This document shows positions 28,405 to 36,583 of a stretch of DNA of 64,000 nt, piece after piece. A program made the position numbers and the translations under genes. Within the stretch, counting starts at the first letter, position 1; each line of letters starts with the position of its first letter. The notes under the pieces are model-generated. The model ran no database searches and was not told where the DNA came from. It saw only the letters and a list, made by a program, of their open reading frames with translations. Source of the DNA: Saprospiraceae bacterium (GTDB lineage: Bacteria > Bacteroidota > Bacteroidia > Chitinophagales > Saprospiraceae); NCBI GenBank assembly GCA_016719615.1, contig JADJYQ010000001.1, positions 1,524,501 through 1,588,500 on the forward strand, read 5' to 3'.

Positions 28405-29283
28405 TTACTTTGATTTTTTTCTTCCAAGTATATCTCTGGATTTAGTATCAGCATTAAATAAAGGTTTGTCTATAGGTGCTGATTCTAAAATCTCGTTTTT
28501 CAAATACGGATTATGAATCCAATGACTACCATTCCAGTCAAATGCTTCAAAAGTGCCATCCGGTACGAGTAAAGTCTCACCTGATTTTGCATCAGTATAA
28601 CTACTTATATGATCATACATAATTTGCTTTAATTCAGGATTGTAATTTACGACGGCCTGAGCACTTGGTGAATAATGTATGAGGATTCGGTGATAAACTT
28701 CATCTTTCTGGTTTTCATCTTTTTTTACGAATAATGGTGCGCCAAATAAAATTTGATCTTTATCTATATAAAGCGGTTCTATAATTCTATGCTTGGTTCC
28801 ATCGGGAGATGTTGCAAATCCAAGCAAAAAGTAACGCGCGGAGAAACTGTCTTTTAAAATATGATAATACAATGCGCCATACCAATTCTTGGCATTTAAT
28901 TCTTCATAATTGATCCGCCTCAAATTTCTTTCCTGGCTTTTCAAGAAAACAGGTTTCTGATGGTCGAAAAATAAATATGAAAAGTATTGAATTCGATTCT
29001 CGCTCAATTCAGAAGCCCAGGAATAAAATTTAAGTTTTCCATCATGTGTTGAAGTTTTTACAATAGAAGGATGAAAATCAAGTAAGATTGAATCTGAATT
29101 TTCTCGGATGAGTTTTTCAGCAATTTTTTGAAATTCAGAGCTTGCGGCTTGTCTAAAGTCAGGAGTTTTAAGACTTATCATTGCGTCTCCCCAAAAGCGA
29201 AGACTATCTGTGCTAGATAAAATTTGTGAAGAGCAATTTAGTGAATGACTGAGAAGGAACAGTGAAAAAACAAGTGATTTCAT
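28405..29283 (-). CDS. Exported protein of unknown function (conserved-looking)
   Basis: A 292-residue exported protein: signal peptide of about 20 residues (ending around SLNCSSQ, with a cysteine that could be a lipobox Cys), then an alpha/beta domain with NSDSILLDFHPSIVK, a tandem of Tyr-rich strands (AKNWYGALYYHI, ARYFLLGFATSPDG) and FGAPLFVKKD. The end is DWNGSHWIHNPYL followed by a short tail. I do not recognise a family and claim no function. It lies 21 bases downstream of the peroxiredoxin-like gene on the same strand, so both may follow mdh. Confidence 0.65.
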   Translation of the reverse strand: MKSLVFSLFLLSHSLNCSSQILSSTDSLRFWGDAMISLKTPDFRQAASSEFQKIAEKLIRENSDSILLDFHPSIVKTSTHDGKLKFYSWASELSENRIQYFSYLFFDHQKPVFLKSQERNLRRINYEELNAKNWYGALYYHILKDSFSARYFLLGFATSPDGTKHRIIEPLYIDKDQILFGAPLFVKKDENQKDEVYHRILIHYSPSAQAVVNYNPELKQIMYDHISSYTDAKSGETLLVPDGTFEAFDWNGSHWIHNPYLKNEILESAPIDKPLFNADTKSRDILGRKKSK

Positions 29284-29304
29284 ACACCCTTAACGACAAA
29301 TACC

Positions 29305-29841
29305 TTAGTACTTAGTATGTATAGCCTGACAATCCACCATTTTCAAATAATCTGGTTTATCTGAAGCGAATTTATGCCTAAACTCAGATAGGATGGCACC
29401 TTTTGATATCAAAAAAACTCCTGGCATCTGAAATCCATCGCCAAGTTGCATTCCAAAACCGTAGCCTTTGATCAAACCTGCTTCGATACCGCGAAACCAA
29501 GATCTGAAGCCAAACAATTGATTGAAAGTACCCTTAATCAAGCCAAAATTCTTGTAATAAGTACAATCCGGATCAGCGACCCGGTCAATATCAATCAGGT
29601 CATATTTTTGAAAATACTTAAATGCATGTTCTTCAATGGACATGTGAACAAAAACCAGCTGTGTATTTTTTTGTGCAATCTCAATTTTGAGTTTTGACAA
29701 TTCCTCGAGTGCTTCCCTGCAAAACGTGCAGCCAAAGTGCCTGAGAAATACCAGTAGGACGTCTTTTCTTAAGGATAGTTCATACACAGATTCTCCATGA
29801 TGTGTATGCATTTGATTGATGGTATCACGCATGTAATGCAT
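29305..29841 (-). CDS. AhpC/TSA (PRXL2-like) thioredoxin-fold protein
   Basis: A 178-residue protein with a thioredoxin fold of the PRXL2/SelL-like branch of AhpC/TSA proteins. Seen: VFLRHFGCTFCREALEEL with a CxxC redox site at about residues 34-37, then QLVFVHMSIEEHAFKYFQKY, DPDCTYYKNFGL and FQMPGVFLIS. Members are usually peroxiredoxin-like oxidoreductases of unclear substrate. The ATG at 29841 is preferred over a TTG three codons upstream; another ATG follows three codons later. No signal peptide is visible, so it is probably cytoplasmic. It follows mdh on the same strand. Confidence 0.8.
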   Translation of the reverse strand: MHYMRDTINQMHTHHGESVYELSLRKDVLLVFLRHFGCTFCREALEELSKLKIEIAQKNTQLVFVHMSIEEHAFKYFQKYDLIDIDRVADPDCTYYKNFGLIKGTFNQLFGFRSWFRGIEAGLIKGYGFGMQLGDGFQMPGVFLISKGAILSEFRHKFASDKPDYLKMVDCQAIHTKY

Positions 29842-29878
29842 AGTGCACAAACAAGCTCACTACCTTTAAGTTCAAGAA

Positions 29879-30811
29879 TTAGGGATGCAAATTATCATAT
29901 ACATCCATAGTTGATTTGACCTCGGCAGCTGACTTATTCAGCATTTCCATTTCAGGAGCTGTTAATTTGAGTTCTAAAATGGATTCTACCCCATTTTTTC
30001 CAAGTTTGACAGGGACTCCAACAAATACACCAGCTAAACCATATTGTCCGGAAAGTCGAACACAGCAGGGAAAAATTCTTTTCTCGTCCTTCACAATAGC
30101 TTCGACCATTTGAGCTGCAGCAGCTCCCGGAGCATACCATGCAGAAGTGCCCATGAGTTTCACCAGTTCTCCGCCCCCGTATTTAGTTCGCTCGACAATG
30201 GCATTCAGGCTATCGGCATCTATTAGGTCTGTTACAGGGATACCGCAAACGGTTGTAAATCTTGGCAATGGAACCATCGAATCTCCATGTCCTCCCATGA
30301 GCAGTGCCTGAATGTCTTTTGGGGAAACATCGAGGGCTTCTGAAAGAAAAGCACGGTATCTCGCGGTATCCAGTATGCCAGCCATTCCAATCACTTTTTT
30401 TTCGGATAGGCCTGAAACTTTATAAGCTGCATATGTCATAACGTCCAATGGATTGGAAACGACGATAATAATGGGGTCATTTGAAAACTGGAGAATGTTT
30501 TTCGTTACTGAGTTGACGATTTCTGCGTTGGTGCTTATCAGATCATCGCGAGACATTCCAGGTTTACGCGGTAATCCGGCTGTAATGACAACGATATCAG
30601 AATTGGCCGTAAGGCTGTAATCTCCAGTGCCCACCAATCTTGTCGAATAATAGTCAATGGGTGCTTGTTGGAAGCTGTCCAAGGCTTTACCACTTGCCAT
30701 TTCTGCTTTAATATCTATGAGAACGACCTCTTTTACAAAATCTTTATGTGCCAATACGTTGGCAACAGTAGCACCTACATTTCCAGCTCCTACAACAGTA
30801 ACTTTTGTCAT
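29879..30811 (-). CDS. mdh: Malate dehydrogenase (LDH-like type)
   Basis: Interconverts malate and oxaloacetate with NAD+ in the TCA cycle. The 310 residues hold the Rossmann motif GAGNVGATVAN at 7-17, an acidic NAD-selective residue after strand 2 (VVLIDIKAEMA), the active-site loop LPRKPGMSRDDL, NPLDVMTYAAYK and the catalytic GGHGDSMVPLPRF. The LPRKPGM loop with Arg favours malate over lactate dehydrogenase. The promoter overlaps that of the divergent protease gene. Probably the first gene of a unit with the peroxiredoxin-like and the exported protein. Confidence 0.95.
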   Translation of the reverse strand: MTKVTVVGAGNVGATVANVLAHKDFVKEVVLIDIKAEMASGKALDSFQQAPIDYYSTRLVGTGDYSLTANSDIVVITAGLPRKPGMSRDDLISTNAEIVNSVTKNILQFSNDPIIIVVSNPLDVMTYAAYKVSGLSEKKVIGMAGILDTARYRAFLSEALDVSPKDIQALLMGGHGDSMVPLPRFTTVCGIPVTDLIDADSLNAIVERTKYGGGELVKLMGTSAWYAPGAAAAQMVEAIVKDEKRIFPCCVRLSGQYGLAGVFVGVPVKLGKNGVESILELKLTAPEMEMLNKSAAEVKSTMDVYDNLHP

Positions 30812-30834
30812 TTTTAAACGTTATTTTGTTAAAG

Positions 30835-30866
30835 TTGCAAAACTATGACACGATGTCTTAATTTTG
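30835..30866 (+). promoter_or_regulatory. Promoter of the first M43-like protease gene
   Basis: TTG at 30835-30837 and TAATTTTG at 30859-30866, separated by 21 bases, match the Bacteroidota -33/-7 consensus (TTG, TAnnTTTG). The start codon at 30900 leaves a leader of about 25-30 bases. Confidence 0.75.
30838..30845 (-). promoter_or_regulatory. -7 promoter element of mdh
   Basis: TAGTTTTG on the minus strand is a perfect TAnnTTTG, 26 bases before the mdh ATG. It directly abuts the -33 box of the divergent protease promoter, so the two RNA polymerase sites overlap and may exclude each other. Confidence 0.6.
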
Positions 30867-30899
30867 TAGGCTATTTGGAACATATTTAACATTTATTAT

Positions 30900-32450
30900 A
30901 TGAATAAATTTTTAAAGCTAATGGCCTTGTGTTTGATAGGGCTTCAATCTACACAAGCTCAACAGCTTAAAGGATATTGTGGTACAACCCTTGAAGACAA
31001 CGGTATGATCAAGGAACGGATGTTGGCGAATCGTGCAGCATGGGAAGGAAAGCTATTCACCAGATCAGGTGCCATCACTTATATTCCCATTAATCTATGG
31101 TTGATGGCAAAAGATGATGGCAGCGGACGTTTACTGCCATCTAAAATAACTGAATTCATGTGCTGTCTGAATAACTCTGTTTATAAAGATATGGATTTTC
31201 AATTTTATGTCAATAAAGTCATATTTGAAAACCGCTCTTATGTTTTTGACGATCCGAGCAGTACATTAGGAGAAGCATATATCAGATCGTATATGCTTGG
31301 AAATAAAAATGCAATCAATATTTTTATTGCCAATATTGCAAGAGCTTCTGATCCAGGTGTACTGGCATTTTACAACCCTTCCGGTGATTATATTGTTACC
31401 AATAAGGCTTATATCAATTCAGATTGCTCTACTCTAGCGCATGAGATTGGACATTACTTTTCACTTGCCCATACTTTTTTTGGCTGGGAAAATACAGATT
31501 ATTATGATGTTACCAGCAATTGTACCAAACCTACACCAAAAATAGTCTCCTATGCAGGCGGCTCCGTTTTGGTTGAATACGTTGATCGCAACAAAGCTGG
31601 AACTGGGGGTAAAAAATTGTGTGAACAGGCAGCTGATGGTTTTTGTGACACTCCGGCGGATTACAATCTTGGCTTTGGATATAATGGTCGTGGTTGCAAT
31701 TATGACAGTTGCACCGTAGATCCCGATGGTGTCAAACTTGATCCATTGGAGGTTAACTATATGAGTTATTTTCTGGACTGTATTAATAGTTTTACAGACG
31801 ATCAAAAGGCTGCCATTTTAAAGGATTATCTGAGTTCTGCAAGAAATTATTTAAGAAGAACTCCTGAGTATACTGCCAAACCTCAAATAACGGAATCAAT
31901 AAATTATATTAAACCAACAAGCACTAACCTTCCTTTTGGTTATGATGAAGTAGTTTTTGATTGGGATGATGTACCGGAGGCAACTCATTATATCTTCGAA
32001 TTGGGAGAAAACACAGGGTTTTCGATTAATCCAAAATTTTATATTTTAACAAAGTCGGATACAGTTTTGAGGAACCTTATCAAGAATAAGACTTATTACT
32101 GGAGAGTAACTGCATACAACAGCAATAGTTTTTGTATTGTTTCTAAGTTGATTACATTTAAAAATCCAAATTGGACAGTTGCATCTGAAAATATAGAAGA
32201 TACTCAAACTAATTCCTACATTGTTCAAAATGGATTATCTTCTATGAAGTGGTTTATTCAAAACAAAGCGAACGAAGAACTCTATTATAGAGTGATGGAT
32301 GCCCAAGGTAAAATAGTTACCGGAGGTACGCTGAATATTTTGAATGGGCAAACAATCGTAGAACTCAATCATTTGAAAGCAGGTGTTTACTTTTACAGCT
32401 TGCTGAATACAAAGCAGCAAATGAATACCGGTAAATTTTTCATTTATTAA
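30900..32450 (+). CDS. Secreted M43 (pappalysin-like) metalloprotease with T9SS domain, copy 1
   Basis: A 516-residue exported zinc protease. Seen: signal peptide ending in TQAQ, a zinc-binding HEIGHYFSLAHTF at about residue 181 (HExxHxxxxxH, metzincin type), the Met-turn NYMSYFLDCINSFTDDQ near 280, a fibronectin-III-like domain (about 345-425, VVFDWDDVPEATHYIFELG), and a C-terminal T9SS sorting region ending in YFYSLLNTKQQM and KFFIY. Cysteine pairs CCLN and CEQAADGFCDTP are typical of the M43/cytophagalysin group. It is followed 14 bases later by a paralogue, a tandem duplication. The substrate is unknown. Confidence 0.88.
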   Translation: MNKFLKLMALCLIGLQSTQAQQLKGYCGTTLEDNGMIKERMLANRAAWEGKLFTRSGAITYIPINLWLMAKDDGSGRLLPSKITEFMCCLNNSVYKDMDFQFYVNKVIFENRSYVFDDPSSTLGEAYIRSYMLGNKNAINIFIANIARASDPGVLAFYNPSGDYIVTNKAYINSDCSTLAHEIGHYFSLAHTFFGWENTDYYDVTSNCTKPTPKIVSYAGGSVLVEYVDRNKAGTGGKKLCEQAADGFCDTPADYNLGFGYNGRGCNYDSCTVDPDGVKLDPLEVNYMSYFLDCINSFTDDQKAAILKDYLSSARNYLRRTPEYTAKPQITESINYIKPTSTNLPFGYDEVVFDWDDVPEATHYIFELGENTGFSINPKFYILTKSDTVLRNLIKNKTYYWRVTAYNSNSFCIVSKLITFKNPNWTVASENIEDTQTNSYIVQNGLSSMKWFIQNKANEELYYRVMDAQGKIVTGGTLNILNGQTIVELNHLKAGVYFYSLLNTKQQMNTGKFFIY

Positions 32451-32463
32451 ATATAAAGCTCGT

Positions 32464-33930
32464 ATGAAGCTAATCATTAAGGCATTCGCCTTATTCATTG
32501 CGAATGGACTATTCGCACAAGCTGAATTTTGTGGTACCAGAATTGAAGACCAGCAACAAGCCTTAAACTCAATTGATGGCTTACCATATGTTTACCGGCA
32601 GGATAATGCCATTACATATATTCCTTTAATGGTCCATAATGTCACCAATGACAATAGCAATAGTTTTTTTGCGGCCTGGCCCTTATTTGAAACACTTTGT
32701 ACTTTAAATTCGGATTTCCTTCCAACAGGTTTCCAATTTTATCTAGAAAGAGGTTTTAATTATATTCGAAACAGTGAATGGAATAATCACGAAGATTTTC
32801 AGAAAGGTGAAGAAATGATGGTCGAAAGCAATATTCCTGAAATGGTAAATTGTTATTTGGTATCAGACCCTGCTGGTAATTGTGGATACTTTACATATTC
32901 AGGAGATGGAGTGGCATTAAATAAAACCTGTCTTGGAAAGTATAGTCATACGTGGGCTCATGAATTAGGCCATTTCTTTTCCTTGCCACATACTTTTTAT
33001 GGATGGGAAGGAATCAGATATTCTAGTAGTAAAAAAACATCTGAATACCAAGGTGATGTTTTTAGGCAAATTGAAAATGTAGTTCGTGCTCAATGCAAAA
33101 GACAAGCAGATTATTTCTGTGATACCAATCCCGATTATATATCATATCGATGGTCCTGTAATCAGGATGGATTCAGCAGTTTGATCATGAGAGATGTCAA
33201 TGATTCAACATTTAGAGCGGATGGTTCCTTATTTATGTCTTATTCCAATGATCAATGTATGAATCGCTTTAGTACAGAGCAAATGGATGCCATGCACAAA
33301 AGTTTAAATGGTCCTCGTGCGGAATTGATAAGGCCAGATGTGGTTCCTAGTTTTATAACACAATCTCAATTAAATTTGACTTTTCCTTCTGATAGCCTGA
33401 CAGTAGTGTCAAAAAATTTAGAAGTTTCCTGGGAAGCAGTTGAAAATGCAACTTACTATGTATTGCAAATAAGTAGAACTTCTAATTTTAGTGTCGTCGT
33501 TAAAAATTTATTGCTTACAAGTAATAAAGTGGATATAGATTCCTTAACTCAAGGTAAAAATTATTGGTGGCGTGTTCGCGCGTTTTCAGATTTTGATTTT
33601 TGTGGCATTGAGTCGTCTGTAGGCCACTTTAAAACTCAGGCAGATCCTGTTAGCACAGATCAAATATTCGCAAGTGAGCTCAATTTATTTCCCAATCCAA
33701 TTCGGAATTCTGAAAAACTACAAATTGAAATTCCAGAGCATTTAGATTTTAATCAAATTAAAGAAGTCAAGTTGATAAGCGCCAAAGGTGGCACTTTATC
33801 TGATCTTCATTTTTCTCAATTGGAAAATAGGATTTTGGTTGATTTGGACAATTTAAGTACTGGATTTTATTTAATCAATCTAAAAACAGAATCAGGCAAC
33901 TATTATTCGAAAATTTCCATCCAAGATTAA
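32464..33930 (+). CDS. Secreted M43 (pappalysin-like) metalloprotease with T9SS domain, copy 2
   Basis: A 488-residue paralogue of the preceding protease. Shared features: a short signal peptide (ending GLFAQA), HELGHFFSLPHTFYGWEG with all three zinc histidines at about residue 162, CKRQADYFCDTNPDY, the Met-turn FMSYSNDQCMNRFSTEQMD, an FnIII-like domain (LEVSWEAVENATYYVLQI), and a T9SS type A sorting domain (LNLFPNPIRNSEKLQIEIP). The catalytic site appears intact in both copies. The 14-base gap suggests one transcript. It runs into sucC two bases later, which may place a TCA-cycle gene under the protease promoter. Confidence 0.88.
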   Translation: MKLIIKAFALFIANGLFAQAEFCGTRIEDQQQALNSIDGLPYVYRQDNAITYIPLMVHNVTNDNSNSFFAAWPLFETLCTLNSDFLPTGFQFYLERGFNYIRNSEWNNHEDFQKGEEMMVESNIPEMVNCYLVSDPAGNCGYFTYSGDGVALNKTCLGKYSHTWAHELGHFFSLPHTFYGWEGIRYSSSKKTSEYQGDVFRQIENVVRAQCKRQADYFCDTNPDYISYRWSCNQDGFSSLIMRDVNDSTFRADGSLFMSYSNDQCMNRFSTEQMDAMHKSLNGPRAELIRPDVVPSFITQSQLNLTFPSDSLTVVSKNLEVSWEAVENATYYVLQISRTSNFSVVVKNLLLTSNKVDIDSLTQGKNYWWRVRAFSDFDFCGIESSVGHFKTQADPVSTDQIFASELNLFPNPIRNSEKLQIEIPEHLDFNQIKEVKLISAKGGTLSDLHFSQLENRILVDLDNLSTGFYLINLKTESGNYYSKISIQD

Positions 33931-33932
33931 AT

Positions 33933-35138
33933 ATGAACATTCACGAATATCAAGGTAAAACACTGCTGCAACAGTTTGGCTTAAGAACTCAAAGGGGTAT
34001 TGTAGTTGAGCAGAAAGAAAATATAGAATTGGCTTATCAACAATTATTGGATCTTACGGGAAGTTCATTTGTGGTTGTCAAGGCTCAAATACATGCCGGT
34101 GGTCGCGGTAAAGGTGGCGGGGTAAAGCTTGCCAAAAACAAGCAGGAGGTCCTTGAATTTTCGAATCAAATTTTAGGCATGCAACTTAAAACACCTCAAA
34201 CGCCAGGAGGATTGGAAGGTGAAGGAAAAAAAGTGCATAAAATATTTTTAGCAGAAGACTCTTATGCCCCCGATTTTGGAAAATGTAAAGAGTTCTATTT
34301 TTCAATACTTACAGATCGTGCTTCCCAAAAGAATGTCATTATTTATTCTACTCAAGGTGGTATGGATATTGAAAAAGTAGCGGAAGAAACACCGGATCTG
34401 GTTTATAAAGAATTTGTAGATCCTAGTTTAGGATTTCAGGATTTTCAAGGGCGTAAAATTGCCTTTCAATTAGGACTTAGCGGCAAGGTATTTAAAGAAA
34501 TGGCTCAATTCGTAAAATCTATTTATAAGCTTTTTGTAGATAAAGATTTAAGCCTGATAGAAATCAATCCTACACTTATTGATTGTCATGAGCAAGTGGT
34601 AGCAGTAGATTGTAAAATAAGTGTTGATGAGAGTGCACTTTATCGGCATCCTGATCTTGAAGCTATGCGCGATGAAACTGAGGAAGATGCCACAGAAGTT
34701 GAGGCTAAAAATTTCAATCTCAATTATGTAAAATTGGATGGTAATGTCGGTTGTATGGTTAATGGTGCTGGTCTAGCAATGGCAACCATGGATATTATCA
34801 AACTTTCAGGCGGAAATCCAGCCAATTTTTTGGATGTTGGTGGAACTGCGGATGCTCAGCGCGTTGAACAAGCTTTTAGGATCATCTTAAAAGATCCTGA
34901 GGTGAAAGCAATTCTTGTAAATATATTTGGAGGCATTGTTCGTTGCGATCGCGTGGCACAAGGTATTGTCGATGCATATAAGAATATGGCAAATATCAAT
35001 GTACCAATTATAGTTAGGCTTCAAGGTACCAATGCCGAAATTGGAAAAGAAATTATCGATGCATCTGGTTTGAAAGTACATAGTGCTATAGAACTTCAGG
35101 ATGCGGCTAACCTGGTTAAAACCGTATTATCAAATTGA
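33933..35138 (+). CDS. sucC: Succinate-CoA ligase, ADP-forming, beta subunit
   Basis: Makes ATP (or GTP) from succinyl-CoA in the TCA cycle with the alpha subunit SucD. The 401 residues show the ATP-grasp domain (MNIHEYQGKTLLQQFG, VVKAQIHAGGRGKGGGVK, LSLIEINPTL) and the CoA-ligase domain (GNVGCMVNGAGLAMATMD, NPANFLDVGG, VNIFGGIVRCDRVAQGI). It is full length. The alpha subunit gene is not here, so it lies elsewhere. The stop codon TGA abuts the TTG start of xseA with no gap. Confidence 0.96.
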   Translation: MNIHEYQGKTLLQQFGLRTQRGIVVEQKENIELAYQQLLDLTGSSFVVVKAQIHAGGRGKGGGVKLAKNKQEVLEFSNQILGMQLKTPQTPGGLEGEGKKVHKIFLAEDSYAPDFGKCKEFYFSILTDRASQKNVIIYSTQGGMDIEKVAEETPDLVYKEFVDPSLGFQDFQGRKIAFQLGLSGKVFKEMAQFVKSIYKLFVDKDLSLIEINPTLIDCHEQVVAVDCKISVDESALYRHPDLEAMRDETEEDATEVEAKNFNLNYVKLDGNVGCMVNGAGLAMATMDIIKLSGGNPANFLDVGGTADAQRVEQAFRIILKDPEVKAILVNIFGGIVRCDRVAQGIVDAYKNMANINVPIIVRLQGTNAEIGKEIIDASGLKVHSAIELQDAANLVKTVLSN

Positions 35139-36383
35139 TTGGATTGTTTTTCACTTAGCAGACTACATACTTATATCCGGAGAGTTATAAGTGTTAATTT
35201 TCCTGAATCCATTTGGGTTAGAGCGGAAATTTTTAATGTAGTTCAAAAGTCTGGCCATTATTATATAGAATTGGGAGAAAAATCCAATACAGATGAGATC
35301 ATTGCTCAAAGTTCAGCTATACTTTGGAAATCTCAGGCGGAATCTATTAGCCAGCAGCTTCAGTCAAGTTTAAGCTCGATTTTGAAGGCCGGTAACGAAA
35401 TTATGTTCAAAGCTAATGTTGATTTTCATGTCCGTTATGGTTTGAAATTGCAAGTTTTAGAATTAAACAAAGAATTTACTTTTGGACTTATTGCACTAAA
35501 TAAACAAAAAGTCATTCAAGATTTAAAAAATGAGGGTTTATGGCAATTAAATAAAAGTTTACAATTACCGAAGACTATCCAAAGAATTGCATTGATTACC
35601 AGCGAAACATCGGCGGCTTTTGCTGATTTCACAGATCAACTCCTTCAAAATCGTTTTGCTTATAAATTTAAGTTACATAGTTTCAATGTGGCTGTTCAAG
35701 GACAGTTATCTTCAAAAAATTTTGTAAAAACATTTCAAGCTATAGAAAAGAATAGTTCCAGTTATGATATCGTAGTAATTATTCGGGGCGGAGGATCAAA
35801 ACATGATCTTTCTGACTTTGATCAATATGAAATTTCAAAGGCAGTTTCCATATGTTCCTTACCTGTGATTACAGGAATTGGTCACCAAACCGACGTGTCG
35901 ATCACAGATCATTCAGCGTTTTTATCCTTGAAAACACCTACAGCAGTGGCAGAGTTCATCATACAACATACGACTGATGCAGAAGCTTTGGCCATACATT
36001 GCATGAATGAAATAAATCAATGGGCACAATGGCAATGCAACCGGTTAAATCAAAATTTGCAGGGCCTTTCGTCTAATATTAAATTACAGTCCAGTCAAAG
36101 AATATCAAATGAACATCGCAAAATTTATAAGACGCAACAGAATTATTTAAATGCAGCCACCGGAGTCTTATTGTCACTAAAAGAAAAGCAACATTTCTTA
36201 CAATTGCTCTTTAGTATGAACGATCCCGTTTCTATACTGGGAAAGGGTTATAGTATATCGACCATTGATGGTAAGGCATTGCATAAACTAAATAATTTAG
36301 CACCTGGTCAAGAATTGACCACTGTTTACCAATCAGGGATTTTAAAAAGTAAAATTACAGACGTATGGGAAAACGAAAAATGA
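35139..36383 (+). CDS. xseA: Exodeoxyribonuclease VII large subunit
   Basis: Catalytic subunit of exonuclease VII, which degrades single-stranded DNA to short oligonucleotides. In 414 residues: an OB-fold N-terminal domain (SIWVRAEIFNVVQKSGHYYIEL at about 24-45), the nuclease core with GGGSKHDLSDFDQYEIS, TGIGHQTDVSITDHSAFLSLKTPTA, and a coiled C-terminal region with ISILGKGYSI-like DPVSILGKGYS. No ATG fits; the start is TTG immediately after the sucC stop, since the conserved N-terminal LSRLHTYI begins six codons in. The 3' end overlaps xseB. Confidence 0.95.
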   Translation: MDCFSLSRLHTYIRRVISVNFPESIWVRAEIFNVVQKSGHYYIELGEKSNTDEIIAQSSAILWKSQAESISQQLQSSLSSILKAGNEIMFKANVDFHVRYGLKLQVLELNKEFTFGLIALNKQKVIQDLKNEGLWQLNKSLQLPKTIQRIALITSETSAAFADFTDQLLQNRFAYKFKLHSFNVAVQGQLSSKNFVKTFQAIEKNSSSYDIVVIIRGGGSKHDLSDFDQYEISKAVSICSLPVITGIGHQTDVSITDHSAFLSLKTPTAVAEFIIQHTTDAEALAIHCMNEINQWAQWQCNRLNQNLQGLSSNIKLQSSQRISNEHRKIYKTQQNYLNAATGVLLSLKEKQHFLQLLFSMNDPVSILGKGYSISTIDGKALHKLNNLAPGQELTTVYQSGILKSKITDVWENEK

Positions 36384-36568
36384 CTTACTCTGAAGCGCTG
36401 GCTTCATTAGAAAATTTAGCTGAAAGAATTAAGCGGGATGAAATTCCAATTGAAGAATTACCTGCAGAAATTAAAAAAGCTAAAGAATTGCTTGAATATT
36501 GCAGTCTTATACTGCGAAATATTGAACAGGAGTTGCAAACCAGCGAGTCAGCTGATGCGGAAAATTAA
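36380..36568 (+). CDS. xseB: Exodeoxyribonuclease VII small subunit
   Basis: A 62-residue helical small subunit of exonuclease VII (MTYSEALASLENLAERIK, then IPIEELPAEIKKAKELLEYC). The ATG at 36380 overlaps the xseA stop as ATGA, the common coupling arrangement. A longer form starting at 36365 adds five residues and lies inside xseA. Together the two genes make the complete ExoVII enzyme. It converges on the LptF/G-like gene. Confidence 0.93.
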   Translation: MTYSEALASLENLAERIKRDEIPIEELPAEIKKAKELLEYCSLILRNIEQELQTSESADAEN

Positions 36569-36583
36569 TTAGCAATCACATCA

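Noticed and set aside
31461..31805. 114-codon open frame opposite the first M43-like protease
   Set aside because: Covers the conserved zinc-site region on the coding strand.
36365..36379. Longer start of xseB
   Set aside because: The ATGA overlap start at 36380 fits the family N-terminus better.
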